Positions 34,291-42,718 of a stretch of DNA of 64,000 bases are shown one piece after another. The stretch spans positions 27,117-91,116 of the forward strand of contig JAMPFE010000003.1 in NCBI GenBank assembly GCA_023664705.1. Direction: 5' to 3'. Origin of the DNA: Lachnospiraceae bacterium. GTDB taxonomy: Bacteria > Bacillota > Clostridia > Oscillospirales > Ruminococcaceae. Positions within the stretch are counted from its first letter, which is position 1. Each line of letters opens with the position of its first letter. The notes under the pieces were generated by a model. The model did not search any database. It saw only the letters and a list, made by a program, of their open reading frames with translations, and was not told the origin of the DNA. The position numbers and the translations under genes are program-made.

Positions 34291-35410
34291 TCAATATCTC
34301 TTCGAGCAGCTCCTCGCAAATATCCTCCTGCTCCCCGTTCATTACAGCGCCGTTCTGCTGCTCGAAAAACTCCTTGATTATATCGAGCGGCGTTTTCGCG
34401 CCTATCTCCTTTATTCCCTTTCGGGAACCCGCCGCGACCGTCCCCGGCAGCCTGAATTCCGTCTCCGCGATATGCGGAAATTTCTTTGAAAGCGCGGAAA
34501 ACACGTCCGCCGTGCCCGCCTCGGTCAGTATCACTTTCACATAATCATCGCAGCCGTCAAGCGCCATTATCTCCCCAAACGTCCCCTCGAAAACCTTAAG
34601 GTCGCGCAGCGGCGTAAGCGGTATCTCGCGCGTTTTAATGTCCCTGCCGTCAATTTCCGCGACAACGACAGCCTTGCGTTGGTCCGCCTCGTCAAACGAG
34701 TATTTCAGCGGCGACCCGCAGTACCGCACGGTGTCGCGACCCACGCGCTGCGGCTTGTGGATATGCCCGAGCGCCACATAGTCAAAACCTCCGAAAATGT
34801 TCACGTCGATATTGTCCACGCCCCCGACCGCCTTAAACTGGTCCGCGCCGCGCTCGACGTCCGAGCCGTCCGCTTTCCCCGTAACGAACTGGTGCGCCGC
34901 GAGGATATTTACCTTAGAGCGGTCAAGCTTTATATTTTCAACGACAGTCCTCACCGCGTCGTCAAGCGAGCGTATCTCCCTCTCCGGGAACGCGGCGCGC
35001 ACGGCGTACTCGCGTATAAACGGCATAAGATAAACGTTTATATCATCGGTCAGCGCTATTCCCTCGATATTCCCGTCATACGCCGGCGAAATAAAAACGC
35101 CCGCGCGCTCCATAAGCCTTCCCCCGAATGCCACGCGCTCCGCGGAATCGTGGTTGCCGCTCACGACAAACGTTTTCACGCCGCGCTCCGCAAGCCCCGT
35201 CAGAAACCCGTCGAACATATTCACTGCATCCTCGCTCGGCACGGGCTTGTCGTAAACGTCCCCCGCAATGATAACTCCGTCGGGCATCTCTTCATCGACG
35301 GCTTTCAGAATTTCGTTCAATATATGCTCCTGCTCCTCCGCCAACGGATAGTCGGAAAGCTTCCTCCCCAGATGAAGGTCGGATAAATGAAACAACTTGA
35401 CCGTCCCCAT
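34271..35410 (-). CDS. sbcD: SbcD, nuclease subunit of the SbcCD complex
   Basis: 379-residue Mre11-type calcineurin-like phosphoesterase. It starts MGTVKLFHLSDLHLGRKLSD; motifs are FHLSDLHLG, VIIAGDVYDK, FVVSGNHDSAERV, NILAAHQFV and YVALGHIHKPQ, giving the full metal-binding set. The C-terminal capping region ends ILNDASGR, altered by tandem duplication. The start lies 1 bp after the stop of the last rok tail copy; its ribosome binding site GGAGGAG is inside that copy. Operon order is rok, sbcD, sbcC. Confidence 0.95.
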   Translation of the reverse strand: MGTVKLFHLSDLHLGRKLSDYPLAEEQEHILNEILKAVDEEMPDGVIIAGDVYDKPVPSEDAVNMFDGFLTGLAERGVKTFVVSGNHDSAERVAFGGRLMERAGVFISPAYDGNIEGIALTDDINVYLMPFIREYAVRAAFPEREIRSLDDAVRTVVENIKLDRSKVNILAAHQFVTGKADGSDVERGADQFKAVGGVDNIDVNIFGGFDYVALGHIHKPQRVGRDTVRYCGSPLKYSFDEADQRKAVVVAEIDGRDIKTREIPLTPLRDLKVFEGTFGEIMALDGCDDYVKVILTEAGTADVFSALSKKFPHIAETEFRLPGTVAAGSRKGIKEIGAKTPLDIIKEFFEQQNGAVMNGEQEDICEELLEEILNDASGR

Positions 35411-35413
35411 ATG

Positions 35414-35815
35414 TCAGAACTCCTCCGTAAACTTAATAATATAGTGCAGCGCCGCGCCTATCGACACGGTATGTCTGCGGTGTCGGCTCAGATGCAGATA
35501 GTCCGCGCTCGGCTCAAAGGTATTCAGCGCCGCGAGGTATTCCCTCAGCCTCGGCAGCGCCGCCGCAGACGGCGTTCCGAAATTGTCAACTATCAATTGT
35601 ACACTGTCAACTTTTCAGAATTCCTCCGTAAACTTGATAATATAGTACAGCGCCGCGCCTATCGACACGGTATGCCTGCGGTGACGGCTCAGATGCAGAT
35701 AGTCCGCGCTCGGCTCAAAGGTATTCAGCGCCGCGAGGTATTCCCTCAGCCTCGGCAGCGCCGCCGCAGACGGCGTTCCGAAATTGTCAACTATCAATTG
35801 TACACTGTCAACTTT
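35414..35815 (-). repeat. Two extra tandem copies of the rok 3' end
   Basis: A 201-bp unit repeats twice after rok. Each has about 154 bp of the rok tail (ending KFTEEF-stop, matching 35816-35969) joined to about 47 bp that contains the palindromic-element end AATTGTCAACTATCAATTGT (35581 and 35782) followed by ACACTGTCAACTT. The two extra copies are nearly identical and share changes absent from the parental tail. Frames of 60 codons exist but start with TTG and lack good ribosome binding sites, so I treat them as debris. The distal copy supplies the ribosome binding site of sbcD. Confidence 0.88.
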
Positions 35816-36931
35816 TCAGAATTCCTCCGTAAACTTGATAATATAGTACAGCGCCGCGCCTATCGACACGGTATGCCTGCGGTGACGGCTCAGATGCAGA
35901 TAGTCCGCGCTCGGCTCAAAGGTATTCAGCGCCGCGAGGTATTCTCTCAGCCTCGGAAGCGCCGCCGAGATATGCTCCGAAAGCGACCCGCCCAGCACGA
36001 CGTCGCAGTCCAGCACCATACGTATATTGTTTATCCCGACGGCAAGATGCCGCAGAAAGTTGTCCCAGAGCAGCTCGTAGTTCGGATTATGCCCCTCCAC
36101 CCCCGCGAAAAACTCGTCAAGAGTTATCCCGAGGTCGCTGCTGAAGCGCTTCGACGAGCAGTACGCCTCCAGACAGCCGTGCCGTCCGCAGCTGCACGGC
36201 AGCCCCCCCGGCTCCACGCAGATGTGCCCGAATTCTCCGCTTCGGTGATTATCGCCGTAATACGGCATACCGTTGCCGAAAACCGCCCCGCCGATGCCCT
36301 GCTCCAGCGACAGATACGCGATATTGCACTTAGAGTCCCGCGCGAACCATTCCGCGCCCCCGCCGCAGTTCGCGTCGTTTTCGGCGTGCGTCGGATACGG
36401 CAGCGCCTTTTTCAGCCGTTCGAGCGAAAAATTCCGCAGCCCGAGCGTCGGCGCGTATTCCAGCCGCGAGTTGTCCGACGAGACCACCCCCGGCAGCGCA
36501 ATGCCCACCCCGAGCAGCTTTTTTCGGTCAATGCGGAACTCGTTGATAAACAATTCCAGCTCCTCCGCGAGCAGCCCGACGTCCCCGAGCCCGCCCGGGG
36601 AGGCGGTTTTCTTGTACGCGAGCTCGTTAAGGCGCAGGTCGACCTCGGAGAAGCGCAGCCCGTCGGCGCTTACCGAAACGCCCACGGCAACGCGCGCGTC
36701 GGGAACTATCGCGAGCCCCTCCACACGCCGTCCGCCCGTAGAGAGCTTTTCGTCGGTCGCGCACACCAAGCCCATTTCCATAAGCTCGGATAGGTTCTGA
36801 TACACGGTCGGGAGGCTCAGCCCCAGCTCGTTCGCGAGCGTCTGCCGCGAGCAAAAATCCCTGCTGTAGTACAGGTGTCTGTAAACGCTGTTGCGCGTCG
36901 CGCGCTTTCTGTCGGTGTTGTCGAATTTCAT
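35816..36931 (-). CDS. ROK family transcriptional regulator (NagC/XylR-like)
   Basis: 371 residues. An N-terminal winged helix (RQTLANELGLSLPTVYQNLSELMEMGLV, about 28-55) is followed by a ROK sugar-kinase-like domain with GVGIALPGVV, the GIGGAVFGNGMPYYGDNHRSG ligand loop and the zinc motif GLPCSCGRHGCLEAYCS. No kinase-specific ATP motif is convincing, so it is a sugar-responsive repressor or activator. A consensus promoter precedes it. Its position ahead of sbcDC is unusual and is probably accidental or reflects shared transcription. Candidate targets in the window are the cello-oligosaccharide genes, without direct evidence. Confidence 0.9.
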   Translation of the reverse strand: MKFDNTDRKRATRNSVYRHLYYSRDFCSRQTLANELGLSLPTVYQNLSELMEMGLVCATDEKLSTGGRRVEGLAIVPDARVAVGVSVSADGLRFSEVDLRLNELAYKKTASPGGLGDVGLLAEELELFINEFRIDRKKLLGVGIALPGVVSSDNSRLEYAPTLGLRNFSLERLKKALPYPTHAENDANCGGGAEWFARDSKCNIAYLSLEQGIGGAVFGNGMPYYGDNHRSGEFGHICVEPGGLPCSCGRHGCLEAYCSSKRFSSDLGITLDEFFAGVEGHNPNYELLWDNFLRHLAVGINNIRMVLDCDVVLGGSLSEHISAALPRLREYLAALNTFEPSADYLHLSRHRRHTVSIGAALYYIIKFTEEF

Positions 36932-36969
36932 TTAATTGCCCTTTCTTTATTCCGCAATGCCCTATAATA

Positions 36970-36998
36970 ATTGTAGCACATATTTTTTCAAGTGTCAA
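36970..36998 (-). promoter_or_regulatory. Promoter of rok
   Basis: Minus strand TTGACA (36993-36998), 17-bp spacer, TACAAT (36970-36975). It starts immediately after the last hairpin of the array at 37001-37116. Confidence 0.88.
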
Positions 36999-37000
36999 CT

Positions 37001-37184
37001 ATACTTCGTGCTAACGCACGAAGTATTCTGCGCTAATCGTCGGCGAAGCCGACGATTTCTGCGTTTTTGGCTCAAATTGCCCTAACGGCAATTTGATTTT
37101 GCGCTTCGCGCAAAATACGCCAAAAGCCGCGTGTTGTCTCAACCCGTAACGCTGCTCACCCCTCGTTTCCGCAAATTCATCATA
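37001..37184 (-). ncRNA. Candidate non-coding transcript: train of four perfect hairpins (copy 2)
   Basis: Downstream (minus strand) of the second phased TTTGCAG promoter, four perfect inverted repeats follow one another. They are ATTTTGCGC/GCGCAAAAT (37096-37116), CAAATTGCC/GGCAATTTG (37073-37095), AATCGTCGGC/GCCGACGATT (37035-37057) and ATACTTCGTGC/GCACGAAGTAT (37001-37026). Loops are 3-5 nt. Stem sequences differ from those of copy 1, so architecture and not sequence is conserved. A TATGATGAA with a TG extension (TATGAT 37179-37184) is shared with copy 1. The array stops where the rok promoter begins. Confidence 0.4.
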
Positions 37185-37240
37185 CCACTCAAGAAACTGC
37201 AATTCACTGCAAACTTTTCCCCCGCCAAGAAAATTTCCAA

Positions 37241-37440
37241 ATTTTAACATAAAATTACAGCATTTCCAAATATTTACATCGCAAAACTGCATTTTTATGC
37301 AAATAACTGCAAATCGGCTGCAAATCCCTGCACGCAAACTGCCAAAAACTGCAAGAAAAGGGACAAATCGGGGTGAATTTGTCCCTTTTTAAAAAAATTT
37401 TGCAATTTCCCAGTCAAAAACTTGCAAAAATCGAATGATA
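37241..37440 (-). promoter_or_regulatory. Promoter with seven helically phased TTTGCAG boxes (copy 2)
   Basis: Read on the plus strand, CTGC-type boxes start at 37287, 37297, 37307, 37318, 37328, 37339 and 37349, so on the minus strand the spacings are 10, 11, 10, 11, 10 and 10, identical to copy 1. The promoter is TTGGAA (37264-37269), 17-bp spacer, TAAAAT (37241-37246). The 40-bp block around AGTTTTTGACTGGGAAATTG (about 37400-37435) is shared too. Between that block and the boxes this copy holds a terminator hairpin (37355-37390) where copy 1 has unrelated sequence. Confidence 0.7.
37355..37392 (-). terminator. Terminator of the GltD-like gene
   Basis: A 13-14-bp stem AAAAGGGACAAAT / ATTTGTCCCTTTT with an 8-nt loop and T-runs on both strands. 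It lies about 75 bp after the stop of the GltD-like gene. Confidence 0.88.
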
Positions 37441-37463
37441 ATGCACAAACGAGAAAAACACCG

Positions 37464-38687
37464 TTATCGGTCGGATTTCGTCATATATCTCATCATAGCG
37501 GCAGCGGTTTTCTTAGCGTCCTCAACGGCGTGAACAACGGTAAGCGGCCCCGTAACGACGTCCCCCGCCGCGAACACGCCCTCGTGCGTGGTCATAAAGT
37601 CCTCATCGACCACGAGCAGCCCCTTCGCAGTGCCCTCGAGGTGCTCCGTCGAGAGGATAAGCTTATCCTTCGGGCGCTGGCTTACGGCTATAACTACGGA
37701 GTCCGCCGGAACGAGCTCCTCGCCCTCCTCGTAGCCCGCTATCTTGCCGTTTTCGTCGATTATGGAGGTCTTGAACACGGGACCCTCGGGCTCTATGCGC
37801 ACTATCTGTTTGCCATATACGAACTCCGCGCCGTCGAGCTTCGCGTAGCTCATCTCGTGGGAGCTCGCGGAGGCATGTATGCCGCGCGAGAACAGCATCA
37901 CGCGCTGCGCGCCGTAGCGGAACGCCGTCCGCGCAACGTCCATGGCAACGTTTCCCATGCCGATAACGGCAACCGTCTCGCCGAGCTCGTGGTGAGCGGG
38001 GTTTTCCAGATAGGAAACGCCGAAATGCACGTTGGCAAGGCACTCCCCGCGTATGTTCAGCGTTCTCGGACGCCAAGCTCCCGTGCCGACGAAAACGGAA
38101 TCGTAGCCGTCGCGCAGAAGGTCGTCTATCTTCAGCGCGCCGCCGATCGTCGTGTTCAGCCGCACCTGTATATCGAGCTTCCCGAGGAGCTTCTTATAGC
38201 GGTCGATAACGGTGTTTGACAGTCGGAACTCGGGTATGCCGTAGCGGAGCATGCCGCCGATGTCGTTCTTGCGCTCGAATATGGTCACGCCGTAACCGTT
38301 TTTCGCCAGTATCACGGCAACGGTCAGCCCCGCGGGACCCGAGCCGATGACCGCGACGCGCTTGCCGTTCTTCGGGGCGCAGACGGGGCGCATGCGGCTG
38401 AGATACGCGTCGGAGACGAAGCGCTCGATGTCGTAGAACTGCACGGGCGTGTCCTTTTTCCCGAGCACGCAGTGCCCCGCGCACTGCGCCTCATGGTTGC
38501 ATACGGTCGCGCACACGACGCTCATGGGGTTGTTCTCGAAGAGCTGCTCCCCCGCCTCCATTACCTTGTTTGCCTTGAATTTTTGTATCACCTGCGGTAT
38601 CGGCGTGTGCACGGGGCAGTACTCCGTGCACTGCGGCTTTTTGCAGTTGAGACAGCGGTTCGCTTCCGTTTCTATCCGTAATGACAT
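37464..38687 (-). CDS. GltD-like FAD/NAD(P)-dependent oxidoreductase
   Basis: 407 residues. The N-terminal Fer4_20 region has the cysteine pattern CLNCKKPQCTEYCP and CATVCNHEAQCAGHC for an iron-sulfur cluster. A FAD Rossmann motif follows (VAVIGSGPAGLTVAVILA), an NAD(P) site (VAVIGMGNVAMDVAR) and the closing GVFAAGDVVTGPLTVVHAV. This is the glutamate synthase small-subunit fold. No large GltB subunit is nearby, and the protein is shorter than standard GltD (about 480), so it may serve another electron-transfer partner (NfnB- or PreT-like). It diverges from leuS. Confidence 0.88.
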   Translation of the reverse strand: MSLRIETEANRCLNCKKPQCTEYCPVHTPIPQVIQKFKANKVMEAGEQLFENNPMSVVCATVCNHEAQCAGHCVLGKKDTPVQFYDIERFVSDAYLSRMRPVCAPKNGKRVAVIGSGPAGLTVAVILAKNGYGVTIFERKNDIGGMLRYGIPEFRLSNTVIDRYKKLLGKLDIQVRLNTTIGGALKIDDLLRDGYDSVFVGTGAWRPRTLNIRGECLANVHFGVSYLENPAHHELGETVAVIGMGNVAMDVARTAFRYGAQRVMLFSRGIHASASSHEMSYAKLDGAEFVYGKQIVRIEPEGPVFKTSIIDENGKIAGYEEGEELVPADSVVIAVSQRPKDKLILSTEHLEGTAKGLLVVDEDFMTTHEGVFAAGDVVTGPLTVVHAVEDAKKTAAAMMRYMTKSDR

Positions 38688-38731
38688 ATCAGATACCTCT
38701 CTTTTCGGATTGTATACGATTACATACTCTA

Positions 38732-38760
38732 ACTATAACACATCGCGGCGGTTTTGTCAA
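38732..38760 (-). promoter_or_regulatory. Promoter of the GltD-like gene
   Basis: Minus strand TTGACA (38755-38760), 17-bp spacer, TATAGT (38732-38737). Confidence 0.88.
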
Positions 38761-38819
38761 CATATTTTGAACAAAAAGCCAAAAACGGCTTGTTTTTGTC
38801 CGTTTCGGAAATATCCCCC

Positions 38820-38848
38820 TTGACAAAAACGGGGTTTTGTGGTAAAAT
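38820..38848 (+). promoter_or_regulatory. Promoter of leuS
   Basis: TTGACA (38820-38825), 17-bp spacer, TAAAAT (38843-38848). The leader is about 35 nt, which rules out a T-box. Confidence 0.88.
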
Positions 38849-38889
38849 ACTACTGAAATTAACACTTTTTTTATGTGAGGGCTGAACAA

Positions 38890-41313
38890 ATGAAATACGA
38901 TTTTGCCGCCGTTGAAAGCAAATGGCAGAAATACTGGGAGGAGCACCGCACGTTCCGCGCGGACAACGACTTCTCCAAGCCGAAATATTACGCGCTCGTG
39001 GAGTTCCCGTACCCGTCCGGAGACGGTCTGCACGTGGGACACCCGCGCCCGTACACCGCAATGGATATAGTCGCGAGAAAGCGCCGCATGCAGGGCTACA
39101 ACGTGCTGTTCCCCATGGGCTGGGACGCGTTCGGGCTGCCGACCGAGAACTACGCCATCAAGAACAAAATTCACCCCGCGATAGTCACGGAGAACAACAT
39201 CAAGCGTTTCCGCGGACAGCTCAAGATGCTCGGTCTGTCCTTCGATTGGGAGCGCGAGGTCAACACCACGGACCCGAATTACTTCAAGTGGACGCAGTGG
39301 ATATTCCTCAAGCTGTTCAAAGCGGGGCTGGCATATAAGAAAGAAATGAATGTAAACTGGTGCACATCCTGCAAAGTCGTTCTCGCCAACGAAGAGGTCG
39401 TGAACGGCGTCTGCGAGCGCTGCCACGGCGAGGTCATCCACAAGGTGAAGAACCAGTGGATGCTGAAAATAACCGAATACGCGCAGCGGCTGCTGGACGA
39501 CCTCGACAGCGTGGACTACTTCGAGAAGATAAAGACCGCGCAGGTCAACTGGATAGGGCGCTCGACGGGCGCCGAGGTGACGTTTGAAACAACGGCGGGA
39601 GACGACTTATTGATATACACCACGCGCTGCGATACGCTTTTCGGCGCGACTTATATGGTCATCTCGCCCGAGCACCCGCTTATCGAAAAATGGGCGGACA
39701 AGCTCGGCAATATGGACGCCGTGCGCGAGTATCAGGCTGCCGCGGCGCGGAAATCCGATTTCGACCGCACCGAGATGAACAAGGACAAGACGGGCGTTAA
39801 GCTGGACGGAGTGCGCGCTATCAACCCCGTGAACGGCAGGGAGATACCGATATTTATCTCGGACTATGTTCTGATGAGCTACGGCACGGGCGCTATCATG
39901 GCGGTTCCCGCGCACGATACGCGCGACTGGGAATTCGCGAAGAAGTTCGATTTGCCGATAATCGAGGTAGTTAAGGGCGGAGAAGATGTTCAGAAAGAGG
40001 CGTTCACCGACTGCGCGACGGGCATTCTCGTGAACTCCGATTTCCTTGACGGGCTGCCCGTTGAGGACGCCAAGAAGAAAATGATAGAGTTCCTCACGGA
40101 GAAGGGAATCGGTCACGAAAAGGTGAACTTCAAGCTCCGCGATTGGGTATTCTCTCGGCAGCGCTATTGGGGCGAGCCTATCCCCGTTGTGTATTGCGAA
40201 AAGTGCGGCTGGCAGGCCGTCCCCGAGGAGGAGCTGCCGCTGACGCTGCCCGACGTGGAAAGCTATATGCCGACCGACAACGGCGAGAGCCCGCTCTCCA
40301 CGCTCGAGAGCTTCATCAACACCACCTGCCCGTGCTGCGGAGGACCCGCCAAGCGCGAGACGGACACCATGCCGCAGTGGGCGGGCTCGAGCTGGTACTT
40401 CCTGCGCTACACCGACCCCACCAACGACAAGGAGCTCGCGAGCAAGGAGGCGCTGAAATACTGGCTGCCTGTCGACTGGTACAACGGCGGTATGGAGCAC
40501 ACCACGCTGCATTTGCTGTATAGCCGTTTCTGGCATAAGTTCCTGTACGACGAGGGCGTAGTCCCCACCAAAGAACCTTACGCCAAACGCACCTCGCACG
40601 GCATGATACTCGGCAAAGACCCCGAAAATCCCGGCAAGTTCTGCAAGATGTCAAAGTCGCTGCACAACGTCGTCAACCCCGACGAGGTAATAGCGGAGTA
40701 CGGCGCGGACACAATGCGCCTGTATGAGATGTTTGTCGGCGATTTCGAGAAAGCCGCGCCCTGGCAGGAGAACGGCATCAAGGGCTGCAAGCGCTTCTTG
40801 GAGCGCATTTGGAATATGTCGGAGAACCTCAAGGACGGTGACGAGTATTCGGAGAAATTGCGCTCGTCTATGCATAAGACGGTCAAGAAAGTCTCGGAGG
40901 ACATTGAGACGCTGAAATTCAACACGGCGATAGCGGCGATGATGGGGCTGCTGAACGAGGCGGACGAGGCGGGAGGCTTCAACCGCGCGGAGTTCCGCAC
41001 GCTGCTGATACTGCTCGACCCGTTCGCGCCGCACATCGCGGAGGAGCTGTTCGAGAGGCTCGGCTTCGGCATTCTCAACGAGCAGAAGTGGGCGGAATAC
41101 GACGAAAAACTCTGCGTGGACAGCACCGTCGAGCTCGCCGTGCAGGTCAACGGCAAGGTGAAGGCGCGCTTCAACGCGCCCGTCGACAGCGGCAAAGACG
41201 AGCTCGTCGCTATGGCGCTGGCGCTGCCCGAGATAAAGGCACTCACCGAGGGCAGGACTATCGTGAAGCAGATAGCCGTGCCGGGCAAGTTGGTCAATAT
41301 CGTTGTGAAATGA
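38890..41313 (+). CDS. leuS: Leucine--tRNA ligase
   Basis: 807-residue class I synthetase. It starts MKYDFAAVESKWQKYWEEHR; the ATG at 38890 has GAGGG upstream and the longer frame is rejected. HIGH appears as YPSGDGLHVGHPRPYTAMD, the tryptophan-zinc region as NWCTSCKVVLANEEVVNGVCERCHG, the CP1 editing domain lies about 220-410, and KMSKS is in GKFCKMSKSLHNVVNPDEV. The C-terminal anticodon-binding and short leucine-specific domains are complete. Length is standard. Confidence 0.97.
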   Translation: MKYDFAAVESKWQKYWEEHRTFRADNDFSKPKYYALVEFPYPSGDGLHVGHPRPYTAMDIVARKRRMQGYNVLFPMGWDAFGLPTENYAIKNKIHPAIVTENNIKRFRGQLKMLGLSFDWEREVNTTDPNYFKWTQWIFLKLFKAGLAYKKEMNVNWCTSCKVVLANEEVVNGVCERCHGEVIHKVKNQWMLKITEYAQRLLDDLDSVDYFEKIKTAQVNWIGRSTGAEVTFETTAGDDLLIYTTRCDTLFGATYMVISPEHPLIEKWADKLGNMDAVREYQAAAARKSDFDRTEMNKDKTGVKLDGVRAINPVNGREIPIFISDYVLMSYGTGAIMAVPAHDTRDWEFAKKFDLPIIEVVKGGEDVQKEAFTDCATGILVNSDFLDGLPVEDAKKKMIEFLTEKGIGHEKVNFKLRDWVFSRQRYWGEPIPVVYCEKCGWQAVPEEELPLTLPDVESYMPTDNGESPLSTLESFINTTCPCCGGPAKRETDTMPQWAGSSWYFLRYTDPTNDKELASKEALKYWLPVDWYNGGMEHTTLHLLYSRFWHKFLYDEGVVPTKEPYAKRTSHGMILGKDPENPGKFCKMSKSLHNVVNPDEVIAEYGADTMRLYEMFVGDFEKAAPWQENGIKGCKRFLERIWNMSENLKDGDEYSEKLRSSMHKTVKKVSEDIETLKFNTAIAAMMGLLNEADEAGGFNRAEFRTLLILLDPFAPHIAEELFERLGFGILNEQKWAEYDEKLCVDSTVELAVQVNGKVKARFNAPVDSGKDELVAMALALPEIKALTEGRTIVKQIAVPGKLVNIVVK

Positions 41314-41338
41314 CCGTGATATAAAATTTGCGGTAAAA

Positions 41339-41367
41339 ACGCCCCCGATGGCTCGGGGGCGTTTTTT
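41339..41367 (+). terminator. Terminator of leuS
   Basis: ACGCCCCCGA/TCGGGGGCGT hairpin followed by six T residues, 25 bp after the stop; also faces the end of the MATE gene. Confidence 0.93.
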
Positions 41368-41371
41368 GGCA

Positions 41372-42718
41372 TTACTGTTTTATTTTAACGCGGGATAAAA
41401 CGACCGCCGCCAGCGCGAACGACAGTATATCCGCGGCGGGCTGCACGACGTACAGACCAAAGTCCCCGAGCAGCGCTCCCAAAGCGAACAGCAGCGGAAT
41501 GTAAAAAATTCCTTGCCGCGCGACGGAGATGACGAGCGCGGTCATGTATTTGCCGCAGTTTTGCATATACATGCTCGATACCGCATAAAACGCGAGAAAC
41601 GGGAACGAAACGCACTGCCAGCGCAGAATGACCGCGCCCGTCCGTATGACCTCGGGGTCGGGCGAAAGCAGCCCGACGAGCGGCTCGGCGAGCGCCGCGA
41701 AAACAGCCGCGAATATCACCATGAGCGCCGTTCCGATGCCGACGGTCAAACGAAACGCTTTTTTTACGCGGTCGTATTTTTTCGCGCCGAAGTTCATCGC
41801 GCAGATCGGCTGAAAGCCCTGCCCGAAGCCAATCATCACCATATACCCGAGCGCGGCGACCTTCGACGAGACGGTGAACGCGGCTATCGTGCCCTCGCCG
41901 AAATCGGCGGCGGCGACGTTCAGCAGAACCGACGCGACGCTCGTTATCCCTTGGCGGGAGAAATTCGGCGCGCCGCCCGCCAGAATGCAGTACAGTCTGC
42001 CCCCGCGGAAATCGCATTTGCTGAATTTTACGGGAATGTTGCCGTGCCGATAGGACAAAAACGTAAGCACCGCCGCGCCGATTATTTGTCCGATAAGCGT
42101 CGCCAGCCCCGCGCCGAGCATTTCCATATGCAGGAGAATTATCAGCACGGGGTCGAGCAGCATATTCGCCAAAATCCCCGAAAGCAGACCTATCATGCCG
42201 TCTTTGACGTTGCCGCACAGGCGGAGCTGGTTGTAGACCGTCGTCGCGAACAGCGAAAACGGCACGGCTATCAGCATTATCCGCAGATATTCCACAGTGT
42301 AGCGCATAAGGCTCTCGGAGGCGCTGCCGCCGAGCATTGCCGCGAGAGGCTCCACGAAGATGAGCATGGGTATCATCAGAACAATTCCCGTGCCGACGGC
42401 TAAAATTACGCCGTTTGAGGAAATTATTTCCGCTTCCTTTTCGTCATTTTCACCGAGCTTGCGGGACATTACGTTTCCGCTGCCGTAGCCGAACCAGAAG
42501 CCCAGCGCCTGCACGAACGACACGAACGCGAACACTATGCCGACGGCGGCGGTCATGCTTTTGTTGTCGAGCTTGCCTATCCAGAACGTGTCGGTAAGGT
42601 TGTAGATGACCGTGATGAGCATGCCGATTATCGTGGGAACGGCGGTCTTTATCAGCAGCGGCGGCAGCGGCGCGGTGATGATGCGCTCGCGGCGCTGTTC
42701 TTTGGTTTCTTTAGCCAA
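41372..42718 (-). CDS. MATE family multidrug efflux transporter
   Basis: 448 residues with twelve predicted membrane helices in the MATE fold. It begins with the typical LLIKTAVPTIIGMLITVIYN and DTFWIGKL segment; the second half repeats it (GAPNFSRQGITSVASVLLNV, then GFGQGFQPICAMNFGAKKYDRV). It exports cationic or aromatic drugs using a Na+ or H+ gradient. The start overlaps the dikinase gene by 8 bp, so it is translated from the same mRNA. The pairing with a TetR regulator and a drug-phosphotransferase-like enzyme supports a role in resistance or self-protection. Confidence 0.93.
   Translation of the reverse strand: MAKETKEQRRERIITAPLPPLLIKTAVPTIIGMLITVIYNLTDTFWIGKLDNKSMTAAVGIVFAFVSFVQALGFWFGYGSGNVMSRKLGENDEKEAEIISSNGVILAVGTGIVLMIPMLIFVEPLAAMLGGSASESLMRYTVEYLRIMLIAVPFSLFATTVYNQLRLCGNVKDGMIGLLSGILANMLLDPVLIILLHMEMLGAGLATLIGQIIGAAVLTFLSYRHGNIPVKFSKCDFRGGRLYCILAGGAPNFSRQGITSVASVLLNVAAADFGEGTIAAFTVSSKVAALGYMVMIGFGQGFQPICAMNFGAKKYDRVKKAFRLTVGIGTALMVIFAAVFAALAEPLVGLLSPDPEVIRTGAVILRWQCVSFPFLAFYAVSSMYMQNCGKYMTALVISVARQGIFYIPLLFALGALLGDFGLYVVQPAADILSFALAAVVLSRVKIKQ

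Noticed and set aside
35414..35797. Two 60-residue genes between rok and sbcD
   Set aside because: They are tandem copies of the rok tail opened by a TTG within the palindromic-element end, without a ribosome binding site of their own.
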